Source: Anaerocolumna cellulosilytica (GTDB taxonomy: Bacteria > Bacillota > Clostridia > Lachnospirales > Lachnospiraceae). Taken from it: 64,000 nucleotides of DNA. Shown piece by piece: positions 6,938 to 14,222 of the stretch. The notes beneath the pieces are model-generated. The model saw only the letters and a list, made by a program, of their open reading frames with translations, was not told where the DNA came from and did not search any database. The stretch lies in the NCBI RefSeq assembly GCF_014218335.1, contig NZ_AP023367.1, positions 931,501 to 995,500 of the forward strand, written 5' to 3'. Within the stretch, counting starts at the first letter, position 1; each line of letters begins with the position of its first letter. The position numbers and the translations under genes are program-made.

Positions 6938-7915
6938 ATGGAACGAAAGATGAATCACTTAGAAGAACAGTACTATCAAACAGAGATGAAGCCAGTCTTA
7001 CAGGAGGTTCAAAAGGAGCTATTAAAGAAGCTGGTAGAACAGGAAGAACAGCTAAAAAAGCAAACTTTCCAATCAATTGAAGCTCTTTCTGAAAAAATAA
7101 GAGCTGTGCAAAATCAACAGGAATATAAAGTGGCATTCCTTCACTTTACACCCTTGCAAATCGGATTATGGCAAGATACCTATGAGATTGCGGTAACTGC
7201 ATATAGTAAGGCTTGGTATCAGGAAACTGGTGTCCATGCATCCTATTATGTTCCCTATCTTTACGAAAAGCTTACAGAAAGCAAAGGGGAATTTAAGAAA
7301 GGCATCCAGAAATATGTAGGGAAAATAAGAAAAAGCTCCATTGATTATTATTTGTTAGAGGAGTACTCCTTATATAATCAATACTTTATTTATTTTTTTA
7401 TGAAATGGTTTCTCCAATTGGAGGAAGCGGAGTGCTTTCAGAAGCTTCCTAAGGAAAGTAATGTCCTAGTAACCTGGGGAGCTTATAAGGATAAAGCAAG
7501 AATTGTATATGCCTATGACGAATCAGAAAAAAGCCAGGATATGTTTCATCAGCTCTTGTTTAAACAAGATCCTGCAAAGCTATTGTTTACCAACTGGAAC
7601 GGCATGGAGATACAACATGCGGTAGTGGAATATAAGAATATGTCAGGAATCTCCTTTAAGAAGACAAGGTTACAGGATATAAAGTTTGAGCAAAGCTTTT
7701 TGGTAGGGGCAAATTTTAAGAACAGTGAGCTTAAGGATTGCACTTTTGTAAATTGTGATTTAAAGATGAGTGACTTTACAGGTTGTACGTTATGGCAGGT
7801 TTGCTTTATAAACTGTGAGTTAACGGAAGTTCTTTGGAAGGATGCGGTATTTCACGATGTAGAGGTACAAACAGGGGAGAGTGTTAAGAAGATTCAGGAG
7901 GAGAGGTATGTTTAG
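6938..7915 (+). CDS. Pentapeptide-repeat protein of the toxin block (copy 2)
   Basis: 325 residues. ATG 6938 corresponds exactly to the copy-1 start, with AGGTGG upstream; the frame is open further 5' only by chance. Same architecture as copy 1: charged coiled coil at the N-terminus, unrecognised middle domain, pentapeptide repeats at about 230-310. Only scattered substitutions separate the copies (for example Phe to Leu in the segment QIG-F/L-WQD, and EYYSYN to EYSLYN). This conservation, beside a damaged chaperone remnant, suggests selection or very recent duplication. Confidence 0.8.
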   Translation: MERKMNHLEEQYYQTEMKPVLQEVQKELLKKLVEQEEQLKKQTFQSIEALSEKIRAVQNQQEYKVAFLHFTPLQIGLWQDTYEIAVTAYSKAWYQETGVHASYYVPYLYEKLTESKGEFKKGIQKYVGKIRKSSIDYYLLEEYSLYNQYFIYFFMKWFLQLEEAECFQKLPKESNVLVTWGAYKDKARIVYAYDESEKSQDMFHQLLFKQDPAKLLFTNWNGMEIQHAVVEYKNMSGISFKKTRLQDIKFEQSFLVGANFKNSELKDCTFVNCDLKMSDFTGCTLWQVCFINCELTEVLWKDAVFHDVEVQTGESVKKIQEERYV

Positions 7916-7933
7916 GGAGAGGGGGGAAGAAGA

Positions 7934-8398
7934 ATGCTTACAGGTAGTTTAGCACTTGCCTTGTTATGCGTGGCTGTCGTTGTCATAGGAGGCACTGCAG
8001 CGGTAGCAGTGGAAGCAAAACATCATTTTATCGGTAATGCACTATTAGATATGAAAGACAGCATTGTATTATTGTTTAAGCTTGGTAAAGCTGTGGTATC
8101 ACCACTCATGGAGGAGCTTACAGAGGATATTCATAGAGGCACAAAAAAAGTTAGCCTTAAGAACCTTACAAAAGGATTCACAAGATATTCCAGGTATGAT
8201 ATCATCAATAATAGGAGCGATTCATGGTGTAACCCCGTATCAAAAGTTAGGCAAAGACTTAACAATACCGCCAGTAGACGTATTTCCGGCGGATATACCA
8301 AAGGATATCGGTGTTACGATATTTCCAAAACCAATCTTGGATATTCCAGACGTAGGCTCCATACCAGCAACGGAAAGGGAGAACAATGTAATAATTGA
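7934..8398 (+). CDS. Membrane leader of polymorphic toxin, copy 2 (5' part of a split gene)
   Basis: Identical to the copy-1 leader over the first 93 residues, including the Gly/Ala-rich transmembrane helix at residues 3-28. The frame stays open to 8398 only by chance: after about residue 75 it reads Arg/Asn-rich sequence unlike a natural protein. The A7 run at 8143-8149 is conserved, and skipping one A leads into the 8064-8774 frame that carries the toxin. Treat 7934-8774 as one split gene. Confidence 0.55.
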   Translation: MLTGSLALALLCVAVVVIGGTAAVAVEAKHHFIGNALLDMKDSIVLLFKLGKAVVSPLMEELTEDIHRGTKKVSLKNLTKGFTRYSRYDIINNRSDSWCNPVSKVRQRLNNTASRRISGGYTKGYRCYDISKTNLGYSRRRLHTSNGKGEQCNN

Positions 8399-8774
8399 AA
8401 ATCCTCCCTATATACCAAAGAGTATAATTGATATATTCCCAGAGCATGTGAATGAGGGGGATACGATTATTCGGATGGATGGAGGGAATGAGGGTGGCTC
8501 TAAGACTAAGGTTGAAGTGCCCAAAAACGTAGAAAGGCAAGTTAAAAAGCTAAGTCCTGAAGCAAAAAAAGGATATGATAAAGCAATAGATGCTTTGGAA
8601 AATGGAAATACTCAAGGATTGAATGAACATCCGTTAAGTGGAGATAGGAAAGGACAATGGGCAGTCGATATGAAAGGAACAGGAAAAGGTAGAGGAAAAG
8701 GTAGAATTATATACGAAAAGGGGAAAGATGGAATAATAAAAATTATAGAGATACTTACAGATCATAATTATTAA
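8064..8774 (+). CDS. Polymorphic toxin, RelE/ParE-like tip, copy 2
   Basis: Second part of the split toxin gene. It shares the Pro/Ile linker (VFPADIPKDIGVTIFPKP, IDIFPEH) with copy 1 and then diverges. The C-terminal ~90 residues (VERQVKKLSPEAKKGYDKAI, LNEHPLSGDRKGQWAVD, GRIIYEKG, IIKIIEILTDHNY) follow the ParE/RelE/YoeB order: two helices, a 'HPL-x-GD-x-KG-x-W' hairpin, an R-x-x-Y strand and a terminal strand ending in HxY. It is probably an mRNA-cleaving RelE-fold toxin or an inactive relative used as an effector. The partner gene follows after 19 nt. Confidence 0.7.
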   Translation: MYYCLSLVKLWYHHSWRSLQRIFIEAQKKLALRTLQKDSQDIPGMISSIIGAIHGVTPYQKLGKDLTIPPVDVFPADIPKDIGVTIFPKPILDIPDVGSIPATERENNVIIENPPYIPKSIIDIFPEHVNEGDTIIRMDGGNEGGSKTKVEVPKNVERQVKKLSPEAKKGYDKAIDALENGNTQGLNEHPLSGDRKGQWAVDMKGTGKGRGKGRIIYEKGKDGIIKIIEILTDHNY

Positions 8775-8793
8775 TTTTAGGAGGATATGATGT

Positions 8794-9123
8794 ATGAAAA
8801 TGAAACATTTATTACTTGAATGTTATTGTAGTTGTGATATACCTGTTGAAAATAATCCTTGCTATACAAATGGCAAAGGAATAGGTATACATTGTTTGCA
8901 ATGCGAAAATTTTAGTTATACAAAATGTCCACATGAGATAGCATATTCTAATGAAGATGGAGTGATTGAGGACATGGATGATTTTATTGGTTTTGGTGGA
9001 GAGATGGATGTGGATGATAAGGAACAACGTCAAAAATGGATTACAGAGTGGAGTAATATTTGTAGGGAAAAGATTAGTAATGCATATGATGAATATATGG
9101 ATAAGCGAAATCAATTGGAATAA
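8794..9123 (+). CDS. Putative cysteine-rich immunity protein to the RelE-like toxin
   Basis: 109 residues, with AGGAGG 9 nt upstream of ATG 8794. The N-terminal half has seven Cys plus His residues (CYCSCDIP, CYTNG, HCLQCENFSYTKCPHE), which could bind zinc. The C-terminal half is acidic and helical. No family recognised. Position directly after the RelE-like toxin tip supports an immunity role. A metal-binding immunity protein for a RelE-fold effector would be uncommon. Confidence 0.55.
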   Translation: MKMKHLLLECYCSCDIPVENNPCYTNGKGIGIHCLQCENFSYTKCPHEIAYSNEDGVIEDMDDFIGFGGEMDVDDKEQRQKWITEWSNICREKISNAYDEYMDKRNQLE

Positions 9124-9235
9124 TATAATTGTTATAACAAATTAATTTAATGTTGTACGCAGCAATTTTAAATATTCAATTGTATCAAAAAACCAGAATG
9201 CTCTAAGAGTTATGTGATAAAATTCCAGATTGGTT

Positions 9236-9573
9236 ATAAATTATCATCAGGTAAACTAAATATTTCATGAGGAGCTTGTAAAAAATAGGAATTAGAGTAA
9301 TTGTTATTAGAAAAAGTTTTGAGGGTGTAAATTTTTCTGTGTCTAAATCTTGATATATCAAAATAATTATCTGTGACCCGAATTGAATAATCTTCTTGAA
9401 TTATAGGGCATTGTGGGATTTGCCCACACCCGACCCTCAGGAATAATTTGAAAACCAAAGACACAAAATATTTTACAGACCCAAAGCTTTTGATATTATG
9501 ATAAAGATTTTTCAAGTAACTATAGTGATAATTTTGACGATACTTAAAGGATTTGATTTTAGCTGAATCTAAA
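9236..9573 (+). pseudogene. Decayed second copy of the immunity gene at 4738-5283
   Basis: Matches the 3' half of the 4738-5283 gene: the segment encoding LPSGxLNIS with an in-frame TGA, then IRK, then FDIMIKIFSS and SDNFDDT with frame changes. It is interrupted by the 160-bp insertion at 9323-9482. The following about 80 nt also match the spacer after the original gene. No intact frame remains. Confidence 0.75.
9323..9482. mobile_element. 160-bp MITE-like insertion with IS256-type ends
   Basis: Comparison with the intact copy (5178-5200) shows an insertion between two copies of the target, AAAGTTTTGA on the left and AAAGCTTTTGA on the right, consistent with a duplicated 8-10-bp target site. 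The ends are imperfect inverted repeats: GGGTGTAAATTTTTCTGTGT on the left, and the complement of the right end reads GGGTCTGTAAAATATTTTGT. GGGTCTGTAAA-type ends are typical of IS256-family elements in Clostridia. There is no transposase. An internal TGTGGGATTTGCCCACA palindrome is present. Confidence 0.7.
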
Positions 9574-9651
9574 AATGATACTGGAACTTAAAGTAATTTG
9601 AATCATTTTAAGTAAAAAATATAAAGTTGTACATAGTTCAATAACTGTTAA

Positions 9652-9783
9652 AGTAGCAGTTAAGCTAGACCAAGAGGCAAAAGATATACTGGACGCATAT
9701 ATGGAACAGGAGGGAGTTTCTCTTTAATGGAAGCTTCCAGAAGAGGGATTAAGAGGTTGAAGCCAGACCTTAAGAAAAAATAA
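9652..9783 (+). pseudogene. Decayed ribbon-helix-helix gene
   Basis: Copy of the 5750-5929 gene that lacks its 5' end, promoter and operator: a deletion joins the upstream hairpin region directly to codons for KVAVKLDQEAKDILDAYMEQ. A 2-nt insertion after the GGAGTTTCT segment creates an immediate stop. The 3' flank repeats 5930-6070. It cannot give a functional product. Confidence 0.8.
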
Positions 9784-10122
9784 TGGAAGCGGTGACCAGA
9801 CGCAAATCAAGCCCACTTTCACACACCAATAACGCCATAGGTAATTGCAGTGTAAATAGTATACTATGCTATGAGATTTCCATCAAGCCTTGTTGAGAAC
9901 ATTGTGGAAAGGATTATGTGCTATGTAATGCATTAGGCAGTTACTTCAGAAGAAGAGAAGTTTGGATTTGTACACATGGTTAAATGAATGAGAAATACGA
10001 AAAAATAAGTACATAATTATCTTATTATATATACCACTGAAATATATTTTCAAAATAGTATATAAAATAATAGCTCGCCTAAAATGGCATATTTTACATA
10101 GTAATCTTGGCAAAAAAACCTA
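9784..10122 (+). other. Gene-free stretch with spacer repeat and DUF6809 remnant
   Basis: Holds the second copy of the conserved spacer (to about 9915), followed by about 45 nt recalling the 5' end of the DUF6809-like gene, after which similarity ends. The remaining AT-rich sequence shows no coding frame. The right edge of the toxin island is probably near 9,960-10,080. Confidence 0.55.
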
Positions 10123-10151
10123 TTGCCTCCTATGTCAATACTCCTTATAAT
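10123..10151 (+). promoter_or_regulatory. Promoter of the binding lipoprotein gene
   Basis: TTGCCT (10123-10128), 17-nt spacer, TATAAT (10146-10151), about 50 nt before the start codon. The spacer contains GTCAATACT (10134-10142), which recurs next to the TATAAT of the neighbouring AraC gene (11572-11580), a possible shared operator. Confidence 0.65.
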
Positions 10152-10203
10152 GAAATAAGTTTGAATAGTCAAACAAATGCATTTGAAACAAGGAGAGTAC
10201 CCC

Positions 10204-11229
10204 ATGAAAAAAGTAAGTATAATCAAAAGAATTAGTATAATATCATCCCTTCTATTTATGTTAGTAATACTGTCAGCCTGCAAATCAGCCTCGAGTAGGG
10301 ATTCTGGTACAGGTACTGATACTGTCGTAATAGAGAAGGCAGATGATACAAAAAGTGATAGCAAAATAGAAGATACAGAAACCACAGAGCAGGAAGGTAC
10401 GGGAACAAGGATTGTAAGTACACCAAATGGTGATATAGAAGTACCGAATCATCCGAAGCGAATCGCAGTTCAATATATTATAGGTGATGTGATTGAACTT
10501 GGAGTGATTCCGGTAGGAATATCAGAGGTATACGAGGGAGCGGCATATTCAGAGCTTGTAACTGAGACAGAAGATTTAGGCCACCATGCCGAATGGGATC
10601 CGGAAAGTCTGATGGAGTTGGAGCCGGATTTGATTTTGGTAATCGTACAAGAAGATGTTGATAAATTTTCAAAGATAGCACCAACCGTATGTATTGCTTA
10701 TGATGAACTATCCATGGAGGAGAGAATATCATTAATTGGGGATTTACTGAATAAAAAAGACGAAGCGGCTAATGCAATAAATGAGTACTATGCGAATTTA
10801 GAAAAAGCAAAAAAGAAATTAACTGAGGCAGGCTTTCAAGAGTATACCATATCAATCTTTGAAGGTGGTTTAAGCAATATGACAGTAATGGGGGATAAAT
10901 TCGGAACTGGAGCAATTGCTTACAAATCGTTAGGATTAAAAGCTCCTGAGAAGGTGCAGTCAGATATAATTGAAAAGGACGGTTTCAGAGAAAGTGTTTC
11001 TTTTGAAGTTCTGACAGAATTTGCTGGAGATTTTATTATTCGTAACTCCTATGAAGGAATGGATGATTTGACTCAAAATGAAATATGGAACAGCATTCCT
11101 GCAATTAAAAATAATCGTTTCATCAATATGGAATTTGGTTTAAGCTTTTATACCGATATATATTCGGCCAATGCACAGATTAATTTTGTGACAGAGGCAT
11201 TAATTAATGCAGTGAATGAATCGAAATAA
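10204..11229 (+). CDS. Iron-siderophore-type ABC substrate-binding lipoprotein
   Basis: 341 residues from ATG 10204, which has AAGGAG 10 nt upstream. Signal peptide with lipobox LSAC at about residues 23-26, then a Ser/Thr/Asp-rich tether to about 65. The rest is a class III (FhuD/FepB-like) binding fold: VPNHPKRIAVQYIIGDVIEL and GVIPVGISEVY open the N-lobe, ELEPDLILV closes the first half, and a long helix (INEYYANLEKAKKKLTEAG) links the lobes. Such proteins capture ferric siderophores or haem outside the membrane. No permease or ATPase genes are adjacent. The C-terminal half of the AraC protein at 11644 is its cytoplasmic paralogue. A terminator follows directly. Confidence 0.88.
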   Translation: MKKVSIIKRISIISSLLFMLVILSACKSASSRDSGTGTDTVVIEKADDTKSDSKIEDTETTEQEGTGTRIVSTPNGDIEVPNHPKRIAVQYIIGDVIELGVIPVGISEVYEGAAYSELVTETEDLGHHAEWDPESLMELEPDLILVIVQEDVDKFSKIAPTVCIAYDELSMEERISLIGDLLNKKDEAANAINEYYANLEKAKKKLTEAGFQEYTISIFEGGLSNMTVMGDKFGTGAIAYKSLGLKAPEKVQSDIIEKDGFRESVSFEVLTEFAGDFIIRNSYEGMDDLTQNEIWNSIPAIKNNRFINMEFGLSFYTDIYSANAQINFVTEALINAVNESK

Positions 11230-11253
11230 AGGGTTACAATCCATTAAAGATAC

Positions 11254-11297
11254 ATCCTGGGACTTTTACGTTTGTGAAAGTTCCAGGATATTTTTTT
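11254..11297 (+). terminator. Intrinsic terminator after the lipoprotein gene
   Basis: ATCCTGGGACTTT (11254-11266) pairs with AAAGTTCCAGGAT (11277-11289) with one G-T pair, followed by a T7 run. Confidence 0.92.
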
Positions 11298-11583
11298 GCT
11301 GAAATAGTACTATTTCTATTTGAGCAGTACAGCAAGCAGGCTTATGACAAGCATGGAGCTTAGTGTCATAAAAAACATAATTTATACCCTATTTGCGGCA
11401 ATGCTGTATCTGCAAGTATATACTGCATACAAGGGGAGCTAGCATAAAAAATCTATCTTTATACGTTTAATTTGATATACGAGCAAAGTCGATAACATGT
11501 AAGTTAGTATGAAATAAAAGGCATTTTTTATGAAATAGATGAAACAACCCGTGGTTTATGCTATAATGTTAGTCAATACTAAC
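11298..11583 (+). promoter_or_regulatory. Regulatory region of the AraC-type gene
   Basis: TATAAT (11562-11567) is followed at once by the perfect inverted repeat GTTAGT-CAAT-ACTAAC (11568-11583), placed where a bound protein would block initiation; the -35 is weak. The GTCAATACT core is shared with the lipoprotein promoter. The upstream 250 nt has no convincing gene; a 32-codon hydrophobic frame at 11344-11442 lacks a clear ribosome site. Confidence 0.55.
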
Positions 11584-11643
11584 TTTATATCCTATACCAA
11601 AACGGCAATGAAACTAAATGCAGGTTTAATTTTCAGGAGTTGA

Positions 11644-13323
11644 ATGCACATGAATGATATGAAAGAAATACGGCAAGAAGACATGGATATGCTTTGTTCT
11701 ATATGGAAGCAGGAGAATATAGATGTAAACTTTATAAAATGCTATACAATTAAAGAAGATGGGGAGGGCTTTGTACACACAATAACAAAGCCGGTATATG
11801 TGTATGCAGTAAAAGGCAGCGGGTATATGCAACTCCATTCTAACAAGCACAACCTGAAAAAATTTCAATTATTTCACATTGGAAATGCAAATAAAATTTG
11901 TATCGAATCATTTGAAGAAGGGTTAGAGTATTACTACATTGAATACAAGCTTGGCAGAAATAGTATTTATGATAAGAAATCACTAGCTGCTAAACATAGG
12001 ATAAAGCCTCTTTTATGGAATTATAAAATGACCTTTGAAAATCCACTTTTTATACTACAATTATTAAAGCAAATGGAAAAATCTTTCCAAAGGAACACCC
12101 TTATGGAAGCGTTTGGATTAAAAGCTTTATTTTATCAATTTCTTGATAGAATTGCACAGGATAGTATACGGGATTGTGTCTGCAACGAGAACTCGGATAT
12201 AGTATGCCAGGCTCTTAAGTTTATGAAGCAGGAACAGGGCAGACAGATTATAATTCAGGATTTGCTGGATGAATTAGGGATTAGTTCCAGTCATCTAAAC
12301 CGATTATTTAAGCAAATGACCGGAAAAAGTCCGAAAGAATATCTAGTTATGCTTCGCCTTAACAGTGCGAAGATAAGATTGTTAAAAACAGAGGACAATC
12401 TAAAAGATATAGCAATAGCATGTGGTTATGCAGATGAGTACCAATTTAACAGAACCTTTAAGAAACATATAGGGATTGCGCCAAGTGGGTATCGTAATTT
12501 AATTGCAAAAAATAGATATAACACGGGGCAGTACATACAGTTAAATCCAAAAAGAGTTGCGATACAATATTTAATTGGAGATGTGCTTGCGTTAGGGGTG
12601 GTGCCTGTTGGAATTACAGAAATATATGAGGGTGCAGTATTTCAGGACAACTTAAATGAAAGCATTATATTAGGTCATCAAAGCAGTTGGAATAAAGAAA
12701 TGCTGGCTATGCTAGAACCGGATTTGATTATTACGGTAGATTCTGATAAGTACCATGAATTTTCTGAGGTAGCTCCTACTTTGTATATTCCATATGAAAT
12801 ATTATCAAAAGAAGAACGGATACTTTTGTTAGGGACGGTTTTAAATAAACCAGAAGAAGCAAAGACAGTGTTATCAGAGTATCACAATAAGCGAAGCGTA
12901 GCAAGGGAGAAATTAAAAAAAGCAGGACTCTATCAGTCAACCTTTAGTATTATCGAAGGGGACTTAGAAAATGTTTCAATTATGGGAAATATATTTGGTT
13001 GTGGTGCCACTTTATATCGGGAATTATTATTAAGGGCTTCGGAAATAACACAAAAAAGTGTGTTAGATAAAGGATATGGCGTAGATCGGATTGATTTAGA
13101 AAAATTACAACGGTATGGAGGAGATTATATTATACATAACAAGTATAACGGAATGGATGATATTACCGCCAATGAAATATGGCATACGATACCTGCAATA
13201 AAAAAGAAACATGTGATAGATATGGACTTTGGATTAAATTATTACAGTGATATTTTATCTACCAATGCCCAGATTGATTATATTGTAAGTCAATTGACAG
13301 AAATGGATGAGTTAATGACATAA
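11644..13323 (+). CDS. AraC-family regulator fused to a siderophore-binding domain (Btr-like)
   Basis: 559 residues; AGGAG sits 4 nt before ATG 11644 and 10 nt before ATG 11650, so either may be used. Residues about 1-150 are an AraC-type sensor domain. Residues about 190-295 are the double HTH (IIIQDLLDELGISSSHLNRL, ... IAIACGYADEYQFNRTFKKH). From about 300 to the end is a FhuD-like binding domain (NPKRVAIQYLIGDVLALG, VPVGITEIYEG) closely resembling the lipoprotein at 10204. This is the architecture of Bacillus Btr (YbbB), which senses ferri-siderophore in the cytoplasm. It probably activates the adjacent lipoprotein gene. Confidence 0.88.
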   Translation: MHMNDMKEIRQEDMDMLCSIWKQENIDVNFIKCYTIKEDGEGFVHTITKPVYVYAVKGSGYMQLHSNKHNLKKFQLFHIGNANKICIESFEEGLEYYYIEYKLGRNSIYDKKSLAAKHRIKPLLWNYKMTFENPLFILQLLKQMEKSFQRNTLMEAFGLKALFYQFLDRIAQDSIRDCVCNENSDIVCQALKFMKQEQGRQIIIQDLLDELGISSSHLNRLFKQMTGKSPKEYLVMLRLNSAKIRLLKTEDNLKDIAIACGYADEYQFNRTFKKHIGIAPSGYRNLIAKNRYNTGQYIQLNPKRVAIQYLIGDVLALGVVPVGITEIYEGAVFQDNLNESIILGHQSSWNKEMLAMLEPDLIITVDSDKYHEFSEVAPTLYIPYEILSKEERILLLGTVLNKPEEAKTVLSEYHNKRSVAREKLKKAGLYQSTFSIIEGDLENVSIMGNIFGCGATLYRELLLRASEITQKSVLDKGYGVDRIDLEKLQRYGGDYIIHNKYNGMDDITANEIWHTIPAIKKKHVIDMDFGLNYYSDILSTNAQIDYIVSQLTEMDELMT

Positions 13324-13366
13324 GGCAATGGAGCAAGATAACAGGTATCAGAAAGGATGGATAAAG

Positions 13367-13432
13367 CTCTATGATTTTTCGTAATACACGGTTATAAAGC
13401 CGGTATGTGAAGGAAAGTCATAGAGTTTTTTT
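13367..13432 (+). terminator. Terminator after the AraC-type gene
   Basis: CTCTATGA with the adjoining TTTTTC pairs with GGAAAGTCATAGAG (one mismatch) across a long loop, followed by TTTTTTT at 13426-13432. Confidence 0.75.
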
Positions 13433-13536
13433 AAAATTCAATACTTACCGTATTCATTAAGGTAAATATATAGTTGGAGATTCAATCTGAACAATGTTAA
13501 CATCTAGTTAAGAGATGAACAGAGAGGAGATACAAG

Positions 13537-13857
13537 ATGGAAGTTAGTTTAGAAGAGATTATAACCGAATTAGTTGTAAACGGCGGTGATGCGAAGAGTA
13601 AGGCTATCGAAGCAATCCGATTAGCAAAAACAGGGAATTTTGAGACTGCTGAAGTAAAAATAAATGAAGCAAACGAATCCTTGCAAAAGGCCCATGAATT
13701 TCAAACAGAGATTATACAGGCAGAATCAAGGGGAGAGAACAAAGCAGAAGTGTCCCTGTTAATGGTACATGGTCAGGACCATTTGATGAATGCAATTACG
13801 ACCAGGGACTTGGCTATTGAAATGGTTGAAATGTATAAGATGATACTTAACAAATAA
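13537..13857 (+). CDS. PTS lactose/cellobiose-family enzyme IIA
   Basis: 106 residues, AGAGGAG upstream. Three-helix IIA protein of the Lac family: it carries phosphate from HPr to IIB. VHGQDHLM contains the phosphorylated His (His78, the same number as in lactococcal IIA-Lac) and the second conserved His82. Length equals the family norm. First gene of the IIA-IIB-IIC operon, 27 nt before IIB. Substrate is probably a beta-disaccharide (lactose, cellobiose or a related plant oligosaccharide), since the next gene is a GH2 glycosidase. Confidence 0.93.
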   Translation: MEVSLEEIITELVVNGGDAKSKAIEAIRLAKTGNFETAEVKINEANESLQKAHEFQTEIIQAESRGENKAEVSLLMVHGQDHLMNAITTRDLAIEMVEMYKMILNK

Positions 13858-13884
13858 TAAATCAATAAGAAAGGAATCAAAAAA

Positions 13885-14190
13885 ATGACTTATATTACAT
13901 TAGTATGTGCAGCAGGTATGTCAACCTCTATGTTAATGGCAAAAATGCAGCAAAGTGCAAAAAATAAAGGAATCGAAGCAAAAATAATAGCTATGTCCGA
14001 AGCAAAATTCAAAACCTATACAGAGCCGACGGATGTACTGCTGTTAGGACCTCAAATCTCATATTTAGAAGGTGAATTAAGAAAAACATATGAACCAAAA
14101 GGGATGAAAGTAGCAGTAATCAATATGGTTGATTATGGAATGATGAACGGTGAAAAAGTACTAAATGACGCATTGGCATTACTTGGCTAA
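13885..14190 (+). CDS. PTS lactose/cellobiose-family enzyme IIB
   Basis: 101 residues; GAAAGGA upstream of ATG. Starts with the phosphate-loop motif VCAAGMSTSML, in which Cys8 is the phosphorylation site. Low-molecular-weight tyrosine-phosphatase-like fold of Lac-family IIB. It receives phosphate from the IIA gene product and passes it to the sugar bound by IIC. It lies 27 nt after IIA and 32 nt before IIC, clearly one operon. Confidence 0.94.
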   Translation: MTYITLVCAAGMSTSMLMAKMQQSAKNKGIEAKIIAMSEAKFKTYTEPTDVLLLGPQISYLEGELRKTYEPKGMKVAVINMVDYGMMNGEKVLNDALALLG

Positions 14191-14222
14191 CGCAAGAATG
14201 AAAACTCTAAGGAGGATTTTGT

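Larger units (their letters stand above)
6487..8487 (+). repeat. Toxin-delivery block, copy 2
   Basis: Second copy of 274-2485. Compared with copy 1 it lacks the 226 nt corresponding to 367-592, which fuses the Imm11-like tail to the DcrB-like gene. The 5' edge lies just after an AT-rich run at 6480-6490, and the 3' edge is inside the toxin, after the segment encoding MDGGN. The rest differs by only scattered substitutions. Confidence 0.92.

Noticed and set aside
7934-8398. Full 154-residue reading of the copy-2 leader frame as one natural protein
   Set aside because: After about residue 75 the sequence turns into Arg/Asn/Ser-rich text that is the out-of-frame reading of the linker conserved in the other frame.
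1-10000. CRISPR array or prophage in the repeat-rich left end
   Set aside because: The repeats are two long gene blocks and short spacers, not regular short repeats with unique spacers, and no phage structural, integrase or lysis genes are visible.
11344-11442. 32-codon frame with a hydrophobic stretch between the lipoprotein and AraC genes
   Set aside because: No good ribosome binding site and no recognisable family; one short frame in an AT-rich gap is expected by chance.
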